DNA of 30,830 bases from positions 1 through 30,830 of the forward strand of contig CAYGCQ010000012.1 in assembly GCA_964348455.1 (NCBI GenBank). Reading direction: 5' to 3'. A model generated the notes under the pieces. That model saw only the letters and a list, made by a program, of their open reading frames with translations. It was not told where the DNA came from and did no database searches. Below, piece by piece: positions 13,253 to 19,995 of this stretch. Position 1 is the first letter of the stretch. Every line of letters starts with the position of its first letter. The stretch comes from UBA10133 sp964348455 (GTDB lineage Bacteria; Patescibacteriota; Microgenomatia; UBA1400; MFAQ01). Made by a program: the position numbers and the translations under genes.

Positions 13253-15528
13253 TGTCCACAACGCCTGCCCTGGTACTCCCATTTAGCAAAATCAGAAAAG
13301 AAGATATTCCTCTGGTGGGGGGCAAAGGAGCTAATCTTGGAGAAATGTATAGTTTTGGTATTCCTGTACCCAATGGATTTGTTGTCACTGCCTATGCATA
13401 TCAGTATGTAATCGAGAAAAATGCCCTCCAGCCTGTAATTCGCGAAATAATTCGTCAGACCGAAGTTACAAATCAAAAAGCACTCGAAAAAGCCTCTATT
13501 AAGATTCAGCGAATGATTAATACGGCAGATATTCCCAAAGAGCTTGTAACCGAGATATTCGAGAGTTATGCCGGTCTCAAATCCGGAGAGAAAAATCCAC
13601 TGGTTGCAGTCAGGTCATCTGCTACTGCTGAGGATCTTCCGGATGCTTCCTTCGCTGGCCAACAAGAGTCTTATTTGGATATTAAAGGAGAATCTAATTT
13701 GATTCAAGCAATAAGAAAGGCTTGGGCTTCACTATGGGGAGCCAGGGCGATATTTTATCGAGCGACCAAAGGATATGATCACTTCAAGGTTCAGCTAGCT
13801 GTGCCTGTTCAATTGATGATTCAGTCTGAGGTTTCGGGAGTTGTTTTTTCCGTTAATCCTGTCAGTAGAAATAAAAATCAAGTAGTTGTTGAAATGGTCT
13901 GGGGTTTGGGTGACTTCATGGTTCAAGGAGTTGTCAACCCGGATCACTTTATAGTAAATAAAGACACTCTTACTATTCATTCGCGTCAGAGAGTGCCACA
14001 AACAGTAATGGAAGTCAGGAGTTACCCCAGTGGAGTCAAGAAGGCAAAGGTACCAAAGAATAAGATTAATGCTCCAAAGCTTACGGATGAGCAAATCATA
14101 GAAGTTGCAAAGCTTTCGATTAAAGTTCATCAGCACTACTTCTTCCCTCAGGACAGTGAATTTGCCGTCGAGGGCGGGAAGGTGTACTTAGTTCAAACCA
14201 GGCCCATAACCACACTAGATCTTGGCAGTGAGAAGCCAAAGGTCTCCGAAGAACAACTTCTTAATCTTAAGCAGGTTCTCCAGGGTCAACCTGCTTCTTT
14301 TGGAGTAGGCTTTGGAAAAGTCGTCAAGATAAAATCAGCCTCTGAAATCAATAAAGTAAAAGATGGAAATGTTCTAGTGACCGAGATGACCTCTCCGGAT
14401 TTCGTTCCCGCCATGAAAAGAGCTTCCGCAATCGTAACCGACAAAGGTGGACAAACATCTCATGCGGCTATCGTTTCTCGCGAGCTTGGTGTGCCAGCCG
14501 TAGTCGGCACCAAGACGGCCACTAAGACGCTTAAGGACGATCAGGTAATTTCTGTAAATGGTTCTACGGGGGCTATCTACTTAGGTGTCCCGGAAAAAGC
14601 AAAATCAGTAGAAGAAAAGGCTTTTAAGGGGGAGGATTTTCCTCAGACAGCCACAAAGGTTTATGTAAATTTGGGCGAACCTGATCTAGCAGCGATAGTC
14701 GCTCAAGGCAACTCAGACGGAGTGGGACTTTTAAGAGCCGAATTTATGATGGCCCAAATTGGTGTTCACCCGAAGAAAATGATACACGATGGTAAATCAA
14801 AAGTATTTATCGAGAAGTTAGCTGAAAATCTTGCTAAGTTTACTGACAGCTTCGGTGACAGGCCTGTGGTCTACCGGGCATCTGATTTTAAAACCAACGA
14901 GTATAAAAACTTAGTTGGAGGAGCTGCCTACGAACCATCTGAACCAAATCCGATGCTCGGTTATCGAGGTGCCTATCGATATATAAACGACGAGTCAGTT
15001 TTTAATCTAGAACTGGAAGCCATAAAAACAGTCCGCAATAAAATGGGTTATAAAAATCTTAACTTGATGGTCCCTTTTGTAAGAACTGTCGATGAGTTAA
15101 TTAAGGTAAAAAGAATAATCTCCGCTTCGGGACTTACAAGATCGAACTCTTTTAAACTCTGGATGATGGTAGAAATACCTTCAAACGTCATACTGCTTGA
15201 AGATTTTATAAATGTCGGAATTGATGGAGTTTCAATTGGAAGTAATGATTTAACGATGCTTATCCTGGGAACAGATCGTGATAATGAAACTGTTGCTCCT
15301 GAATTCGACGAGAGAAATCCAGCAGTAACTTGGGCTTTAGAACATGTTGTAAAAACCGCTGCCAAGCATCACATTACTAGTTCGCTATGTGGTCAAGCTG
15401 CAAGTCTCTACCCCGACTTGGTTTCTCAGCTCGTAAGTTGGGGTATTACCTCAGTATCAGTCAGTCCAGATGCCGTTGATAATACAAGAAGGGTAATTGC
15501 TCAAATAGAAAAACGCCTACTTAAATAA
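13252..15528 (+). CDS. ppsA: Phosphoenolpyruvate synthase (pyruvate, water dikinase)
   Basis: The enzyme makes PEP, AMP and phosphate from pyruvate and ATP; in fermenting cells it may also run toward ATP. The 758-aa protein has the full three-domain layout. The N-terminal ATP-grasp has PLVGGKGANLGEMYSFGIPV, then AVRSSATAEDLPDASFAGQQ (about 120). The central swivelling domain has the phosphohistidine loop KGGQTSHAAIVSRELGVPAV (about 405). The C-terminal PEP-binding barrel has NLMVPFVRTVDE, WMMVEIPSNV, VSIGSNDLTMLILGTDR and SSLCGQAAS. Start ATG 13252 shares one base with the previous stop (TAATG). Longer in-frame starts would overlap the upstream gene and lack conservation. Confidence 0.95.
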   Translation: MSTTPALVLPFSKIRKEDIPLVGGKGANLGEMYSFGIPVPNGFVVTAYAYQYVIEKNALQPVIREIIRQTEVTNQKALEKASIKIQRMINTADIPKELVTEIFESYAGLKSGEKNPLVAVRSSATAEDLPDASFAGQQESYLDIKGESNLIQAIRKAWASLWGARAIFYRATKGYDHFKVQLAVPVQLMIQSEVSGVVFSVNPVSRNKNQVVVEMVWGLGDFMVQGVVNPDHFIVNKDTLTIHSRQRVPQTVMEVRSYPSGVKKAKVPKNKINAPKLTDEQIIEVAKLSIKVHQHYFFPQDSEFAVEGGKVYLVQTRPITTLDLGSEKPKVSEEQLLNLKQVLQGQPASFGVGFGKVVKIKSASEINKVKDGNVLVTEMTSPDFVPAMKRASAIVTDKGGQTSHAAIVSRELGVPAVVGTKTATKTLKDDQVISVNGSTGAIYLGVPEKAKSVEEKAFKGEDFPQTATKVYVNLGEPDLAAIVAQGNSDGVGLLRAEFMMAQIGVHPKKMIHDGKSKVFIEKLAENLAKFTDSFGDRPVVYRASDFKTNEYKNLVGGAAYEPSEPNPMLGYRGAYRYINDESVFNLELEAIKTVRNKMGYKNLNLMVPFVRTVDELIKVKRIISASGLTRSNSFKLWMMVEIPSNVILLEDFINVGIDGVSIGSNDLTMLILGTDRDNETVAPEFDERNPAVTWALEHVVKTAAKHHITSSLCGQAASLYPDLVSQLVSWGITSVSVSPDAVDNTRRVIAQIEKRLLK

Positions 15529-15534
15529 AGCGAG

Positions 15535-15633
15535 CGTCATTGCTAGTCTCGTAATCGAGCCGAAGCAATCTCACTCCACTAAACATAACAATACATAACA
15601 AAAAACTGTCATTCCTGCGAAGGCAGGAATCCA
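15535..15633. repeat. Two dispersed palindromic repeats between ppsA and eno
   Basis: The 126-nt gap between ppsA and eno is mainly repeat. The first element (about 15535-15573) starts GTCATTGC and ends GCAATCTC, with an inner CTCG-TAAT-CGAG hairpin. The second (15608-15633) is GTC-ATTCCTGC-GAAG-GCAGGAAT-CC, a perfect 8-bp stem with a GAAG tetraloop. The second belongs to the same family as copies at 19168, 24320 and 27569. No T-run follows either hairpin, so they are not typical terminators. Confidence 0.7.
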
Positions 15634-15654
15634 TCAAATAAATACCGATTATAA

Positions 15655-16926
15655 ATGCCAAAAATTAAATCAGTCTATGCTCGAGAAATTCTCGATTCGC
15701 GTGGAAATCCAACAATCGAGACCACTGTGTGGTCCGACAACAATCATGGAGCTGTTGCATCAGTCCCCAGCGGTGCCTCTACCGGCCGCCTAGAGGCCTA
15801 TGAGCTAAGAGATGGTGACCCCGATCGGTTTGAAGGTATGGGTGTTCTGAAAGCCTGTGCGAATGTAAATAAAATCATTAGTAAGTACTTGATAGGTCAG
15901 GACCCATTAAAACAAAACGATATAGATCAGATTCTAATAAATCTTGACGGAACAGTAAATAAATCTAAGCTGGGTGCCAACGCTATTCTTTCTGTCTCCC
16001 AAGCTTGTTTTGAACTTGGTGCGGCCTGTGCCGAGATACCAACCTTCGAGTACACTTCACAAAAGTATGGCCTAGCTACACCATCAGCTCTACACTTACC
16101 TACTCCAATTTTTAACATGATAAACGGAGGCAAGCACGGGGCCGGAAACCTTGATTTTCAAGAGTATCATGTAATTCCATCCAGTCGTAAAAAATTTTCT
16201 GATGCATTAGAAATGGGATCAGAAATCTATCATTTACTCAGAAAGGTGCTCGAAGAAAAAAAGGCTATTCACTCAGTTGGGGATGAGGGTGGTTATGCAC
16301 CAAATCTTTTTTCAAATACCGATGCAATCGAACTGCTTGTTGAAACCATTGAGTCAGGCAAGTATAAGCTTAATGAAGATGTCTACATAGGAATGGATAT
16401 TGCAGCCTCTACTTTTTTTAAAAACGGAAAATATAAAATAAGTGACGTAAAAGATCCTCTTACGGGAGAACAGTTTGGTGATTTTCTTATTGACCTTAAC
16501 CGCAAATACAACCTCCTCTCTGTCGAAGACCCATTCGATCAGGACGCTTGGGTTGATTGGGAAAATTTTACAACGACGGTTGGAAGACAGTTAATGGTAG
16601 TTGGAGACGATTTGCTTGTTACTAACCGAGCTCGTCTAGAAGAAGCGATAAAGAGACAAGCATGTAATACTGTTCTTATTAAGCCAAATCAAATCGGAAC
16701 TATTTCCGAAACTGCCGCAGTTGTCAAGTTAGCTCGAAAAAATGAATTCTCGATAATTGTCTCTCATCGATCAGGTGATACCGATGAAGATTTCTTAGCT
16801 GACTTTGCGGTAGGTGTCGGAGCTGATTTTGTTAAGTTTGGGGCTCCAGGTAGAGGTGAGCGTGTCTCAAAATACAACAGATTGCTATTTATTCAAGAAT
16901 ATCTTCAAAGCATAAATCCACAATAA
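15655..16926 (+). CDS. eno: Enolase
   Basis: Enolase catalyses 2-phosphoglycerate to PEP. The 423-aa protein is of normal length and starts KIKSVYAREILDSRGNPTIE. It has the mobile loop VPSGASTGRLEA (about 37), NGGKHGAGNLDFQEY (about 156, with the GAGNLDFQE core), the catalytic Glu in GDEGGYAPN (about 208), metal ligands in YIGMDIAAS, LLSVEDPFDQDAW and VVGDDLLVTN, the catalytic Lys in LIKPNQIGT (about 344) and VSHRSGDTDED (about 372). It lies 3 nt before iPGM, so the two lower-glycolysis genes form an operon. The promoter is not clear because the upstream gap is occupied by repeats. Confidence 0.96.
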   Translation: MPKIKSVYAREILDSRGNPTIETTVWSDNNHGAVASVPSGASTGRLEAYELRDGDPDRFEGMGVLKACANVNKIISKYLIGQDPLKQNDIDQILINLDGTVNKSKLGANAILSVSQACFELGAACAEIPTFEYTSQKYGLATPSALHLPTPIFNMINGGKHGAGNLDFQEYHVIPSSRKKFSDALEMGSEIYHLLRKVLEEKKAIHSVGDEGGYAPNLFSNTDAIELLVETIESGKYKLNEDVYIGMDIAASTFFKNGKYKISDVKDPLTGEQFGDFLIDLNRKYNLLSVEDPFDQDAWVDWENFTTTVGRQLMVVGDDLLVTNRARLEEAIKRQACNTVLIKPNQIGTISETAAVVKLARKNEFSIIVSHRSGDTDEDFLADFAVGVGADFVKFGAPGRGERVSKYNRLLFIQEYLQSINPQ

Positions 16927-16929
16927 TAC

Positions 16930-18438
16930 ATGAACAAGCGAGTTATACTTTGCATTATTGACGGTTGGGGAATCGCGCCGGATTCTCCAGGCAATGCTAT
17001 TGCACTTGCTAGGCCACAAACTTACAACTATTTACTTCAAAATTTCCCAAATACACACCTATTGGCTTCCGGTCCTGCTGTAGGGTTACCGGAAGGACTT
17101 GATGGAAACAGTGAAACCGGTCATCTGAATTTGGGTGCAGGAAAAGTCGTGTATCAGGACCTTGCTCTCATAAATATGTCAATTGCAGATGGGAGCTTTT
17201 TTACTAACCGCGCACTTTTGGACACCGTAAAACATCTGAATTCATTTGGATCAAACCTGCACATTCTTGGGATGATTGGTTCTTCGGGTGTCCATGCCTA
17301 CAATGAACATTTATTTGCCCTTCTAATTATTGCTAAAAATCACAATATTAAGAATCTTTATATTCACCTTATCACAGACGGACGCGATAGTCCGCCAGAC
17401 AATGCTATTATTCAAATCAGAGCCGTTCAAGAAAAAATATCTGAGCTGGGAGTTGGTAAGATTGTTTCCCTTATGGGCAGATACTTTGCAATGGATAGAG
17501 ACAATCGAACAGAGAGAACAGATAAAGCCTACATATGTCTTACTGACAGCTCAACTAAAAATGACCACGATCCACTTACGCTTCTGGAAAGATCATACAG
17601 TCAGGGAATATACGATGAGTTTATCGAGCCTGTCACCTTAGGAGAAAACCCAGAAGAATCTCGAATAAAAGCGGGTGATGCTGTAATTTTTTATAACTTC
17701 AGAACCGATCGAACAAGACAGTTAACGGAGCGTTTCTTGAATTCCAAGACTCCTAATCTCAGATTTGTAACCATGACTCGATATCGTAAAGATTTTGAAA
17801 ACCCGGTTATGTTTCCAACAACCAAAATTTCCGAAACTTTGGGTGAAATTATATCTAAGAATCACTGGATGCAACTCAGAGCCAGTGAGACAGAAAAAAT
17901 TGCCATGGTTACTTACTATTTTAATGGCCAGAGTGAAGAGTCATTTCCAGGTGAAGCTAGATTATTTATAAGTTCCCCAAAAATAGCCACATACGATCTT
18001 CAGCCTCGTATGTCTACTGATCTTCTAATCTCCGAGTTCACCAAGAGATATAAAAATGACAATTTTGTCTTGGGTGTTTTAAATATCGCCTGTACCGACA
18101 TGGTCGCTCACACCGGAAGGATAGATAAAACTATTGAGGCTGTAAAGTCAGCCGATGACGCCATAAGCTCACTGGTAAATTTAGCTAAAGAGACAAACAG
18201 TTATTTACTAATCACTGCGGACCATGGAAATGCAGAGGAGATGATCAGCTCTGAGTCGGGAGGGGTAGACACTGAGCACTCAAGTTATCCTGTGCCTTTT
18301 CTCATCTATCACCCCATAGACTATCATTTTCAGCTTCAACCGGGGAAATTGGGCGACGTAGCCCCAACAATCTTAAATCTGTTTGATCTTGAACAGCCTC
18401 CAGAAATGAATGGTAAAAATCTTATCGTTCGCCAATAA
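16930..18438 (+). CDS. gpmI: 2,3-bisphosphoglycerate-independent phosphoglycerate mutase
   Basis: This Mn-dependent alkaline-phosphatase-superfamily enzyme converts 3- to 2-phosphoglycerate. The 502-aa protein has the N-terminal metal site CIIDGWGIAPDSPGNA, the phosphoserine loop DGNSETGHLNLGAG (usual form NSEVGH), GVHAYNEHL (usual GVHSHxxHL), TDGRDSPP, GRYFAMDRDNRTERT, FYNFRTDRTRQL (usual NFRPDR), QLRASETEKIAMVTYYFNG, ACTDMVAHTG (usual PDMVGHTG), ITADHGNAE and the final ligand His in TEHSSYPVPFL. The catalytic Ser, Asp, His and Lys positions seem kept, but several normally invariant second-shell residues differ. It sits directly behind eno. Confidence 0.93.
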   Translation: MNKRVILCIIDGWGIAPDSPGNAIALARPQTYNYLLQNFPNTHLLASGPAVGLPEGLDGNSETGHLNLGAGKVVYQDLALINMSIADGSFFTNRALLDTVKHLNSFGSNLHILGMIGSSGVHAYNEHLFALLIIAKNHNIKNLYIHLITDGRDSPPDNAIIQIRAVQEKISELGVGKIVSLMGRYFAMDRDNRTERTDKAYICLTDSSTKNDHDPLTLLERSYSQGIYDEFIEPVTLGENPEESRIKAGDAVIFYNFRTDRTRQLTERFLNSKTPNLRFVTMTRYRKDFENPVMFPTTKISETLGEIISKNHWMQLRASETEKIAMVTYYFNGQSEESFPGEARLFISSPKIATYDLQPRMSTDLLISEFTKRYKNDNFVLGVLNIACTDMVAHTGRIDKTIEAVKSADDAISSLVNLAKETNSYLLITADHGNAEEMISSESGGVDTEHSSYPVPFLIYHPIDYHFQLQPGKLGDVAPTILNLFDLEQPPEMNGKNLIVRQ

Positions 18439-18452
18439 TTATCAAAAAAGTT

Positions 18453-19154
18453 CTAGGTTATTGATACTACAAGAGTTGCTTCTCCTTTGATTTTTTTATC
18501 TGAAACTCTATCAAATATTTCTTTTAGACTTCCTCTAAAAGTTTTTTCAGAATTCTTCGTCAAATCTAAACAAAGGCAAGCTAGAGTATTTTCCCCGTAT
18601 ATTTCAATCATATCTCCCAGTATTTTTGGAACTCTAACTGGGGATTCATAAAAAACAGCAGAAAACTTCATTACTTCAGACATAGACTTCAAATTCTTAA
18701 GAACCTCTCGTCTTTTTCCATCTTTTTTAGACAAGAAACCTACAAACATATACTTATCTGTAGGTAAACCCGAAATGGATAGAGCTGCACTCTCAGCAGT
18801 CGGTCCCGGCACTACACTTACTTCCCAACCCAAGTCCAACCCCTCTCTAACAAGCTTAAAGCCAGGGTCGGAAATAAGGGGCATTCCGGCATCGCTTACA
18901 AGAACAGCTTCTTCAAGTTCATTCATTTCATGCAACAAGGAAGGGAGTACACGATGTTCATTAAAGTCATTTACAAACTTTAACCTAGCCGTCAACTTTT
19001 CTACCTTACCCAGAGTAACCAACTTACTCCAGAGGTTCGAAAACATTCTAGTATCTTCACAGACAATAAACTTAGTCTCAGATAGCACTTTCAGGGCTCG
19101 AGCAGATAAATCCTCAACATTTCCAATTGGTAACCCAACAACTGTAAGTTTCAT
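18453..19154 (-). CDS. rsmI: 16S rRNA (cytidine-1402-2'-O)-methyltransferase RsmI
   Basis: RsmI uses SAM to methylate the ribose of C1402 in the decoding centre. The 233-aa protein starts LTVVGLPIGNVEDLSARAL, the tetrapyrrole-methylase-type SAM fold, followed by FIVCEDTRMFSNL, VLVSDAGMPLISDPGFKLV (about 88), VVPGPTAESAALSISGLPTD (about 114) and AVFYESPVRVPKIL (about 168). Typical RsmI is about 270-290 aa; the small C-terminal domain is missing or very short. It is convergent with gpmI (14 nt apart) and downstream of lexA, from which it is separated by a palindromic repeat and its own promoter. Confidence 0.92.
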   Translation of the reverse strand: MKLTVVGLPIGNVEDLSARALKVLSETKFIVCEDTRMFSNLWSKLVTLGKVEKLTARLKFVNDFNEHRVLPSLLHEMNELEEAVLVSDAGMPLISDPGFKLVREGLDLGWEVSVVPGPTAESAALSISGLPTDKYMFVGFLSKKDGKRREVLKNLKSMSEVMKFSAVFYESPVRVPKILGDMIEIYGENTLACLCLDLTKNSEKTFRGSLKEIFDRVSDKKIKGEATLVVSIT

Positions 19155-19160
19155 ACATAT

Positions 19161-19166
19161 ATTCTA
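19161..19166 (-). promoter_or_regulatory. -10 box of rsmI, leaderless type
   Basis: TAGAAT on the minus strand ends 6 nt before the rsmI ATG. It starts right after the GGAATGACA edge of the palindromic repeat at 19168, so the repeat forms the upstream part of this promoter. Confidence 0.55.
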
Positions 19167-19167
19167 T

Positions 19168-19193
19168 GTCATTCCCGACCGGATCAGGAATCT
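19168..19193. repeat. Dispersed palindromic repeat (GTCATTCC...GGAATC family)
   Basis: GTC-ATTCCCGA-CCGGA-TCAGGAAT-CT, an 8-bp stem with one mismatch and a 5-nt loop. It fills most of the gap between lexA and rsmI. See the copies at 15608, 24320 and 27569. Confidence 0.7.
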
Positions 19194-19208
19194 ATATAAA
19201 TAAATACT

Positions 19209-19829
19209 TTATATATACTTCCTAATTACACCTACACATTTTCCCTGGACTTTTACGTTAATAGCAAAAATAGGGGACATGGAAGAATTAGCAGGTTCTA
19301 ATCGAACACGTGTTCTCTCCCTGAAGAACCTCTTTAGGGTGGCTAGCCCGTTCTCCAGTAAAGCAACTACAATATCTCCATCCTTAACAGCGCCTATTTC
19401 ACATTCTTCTATAAGCACGTAGTCATGATCAAAGATACCTTCTTCAATCATAGAATCTCCTTTAACTTGGAGCACGAAAGCCCTCTTTTTGCCTGATACC
19501 ATAGAGGCCGAGACCTTTATGCTGGCATTAGGATCGGTAAGTGGCTCAATGGGGCGCCCGGCGGCGATATATCCTAATATGGGAAGCTCTAGGGAAGCCA
19601 TCTCCACGCTAGGCCTGTCTACGACTTCGATTCCTCGAATGGCCCCCTCAAATTTACGGATTATGCCCTTTTTCTCTAAAGCCTGAAGATGTTCGTGAAT
19701 TGTGGCTAAGGAGGAAACACCGATTGCTTCAGCAATTTCAGAAAGAGTAGGGGAGTAGCCACTCTTTTGGATAAACTGAGAAATAAATTCTACGATCTGT
19801 CTTTGTCTTTTGTATAGTGTGACTGCCAT
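19209..19829 (-). CDS. lexA: LexA-type SOS repressor
   Basis: LexA represses DNA-repair genes and cleaves itself when RecA is activated. The 206-aa protein starts AVTLYKRQRQIVEFI. It has an N-terminal winged helix (SGYSPTLSEIAEAIGVSSLATIHEHLQALEKKGII), the Ala-Gly cleavage site in LGYIAAGRPIEP, the catalytic Ser in LQVKGDSMIEEGI and the catalytic Lys in GLATLKRFF. A longer start at 19871 would read through the promoter; ATG 19829 sits 6 nt after an AATAAT box and matches the usual LexA N-terminus. It is divergent from uvrB, a classical SOS gene, and two direct repeats in its promoter may be its own operator. Confidence 0.95.
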   Translation of the reverse strand: MAVTLYKRQRQIVEFISQFIQKSGYSPTLSEIAEAIGVSSLATIHEHLQALEKKGIIRKFEGAIRGIEVVDRPSVEMASLELPILGYIAAGRPIEPLTDPNASIKVSASMVSGKKRAFVLQVKGDSMIEEGIFDHDYVLIEECEIGAVKDGDIVVALLENGLATLKRFFRERTRVRLEPANSSMSPIFAINVKVQGKCVGVIRKYI

Positions 19830-19835
19830 AATTTC

Positions 19836-19880
19836 ATTATTACCAAACAATACCCAAATGTCAACTAACAAAACCCAAAT
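19836..19880 (-). promoter_or_regulatory. lexA promoter with two direct repeats (candidate operator)
   Basis: On the minus strand TTGACA (19864-19859), a 17-nt spacer and AATAAT (19841-19836) form a strong promoter ending 6 nt before ATG. Two 15-nt direct repeats, TTTGGGTTTTGTTAG (19879-19865) and TTTGGGTATTGTTTG (19858-19844), match at 13 of 15 positions and are spaced 21 bp, two helical turns. One lies just upstream of -35 and the other fills the spacer, the positions expected of a repressor site. No GAAC..GTTC or CTGT..ACAG LexA box is present. Confidence 0.6.
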
Positions 19881-19953
19881 CTTTTGCCTATATTAGACAC
19901 TTTATTAGAAGATCCAAGTAAGAAAGTCTGAATAAAATGTTTGCTAAAGGTAG

Positions 19954-19978
19954 AGCCATCCACCGATATGGCTTTTTT
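19954..19978 (+). terminator. Terminator-like hairpin in the lexA-uvrB gap
   Basis: Stem AGCCAT/ATGGCT with an 8-nt loop followed by six T, oriented on the plus strand. The only plus-strand DNA upstream is the lexA-uvrB gap, because lexA runs the other way. It may end a short transcript of about 80 nt (a weak TATATT box lies at 19889-19894) or attenuate transcription toward uvrB. uvrB has its own possible -10 box after it. Confidence 0.5.
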
Positions 19979-19995
19979 GTGAGAAAATAGGTTTG

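Noticed and set aside
15608..15633. Rho-independent terminator of ppsA
   Set aside because: The hairpin is strong but has no T-run on either side, and the same element occurs inside a coding region.
19937..19990. Short frame of 17 residues ending 5 nt before uvrB, a possible leader peptide
   Set aside because: It runs through the terminator-like hairpin, has no ribosome binding site or -10 box at the right distance, and such short frames are expected by chance.
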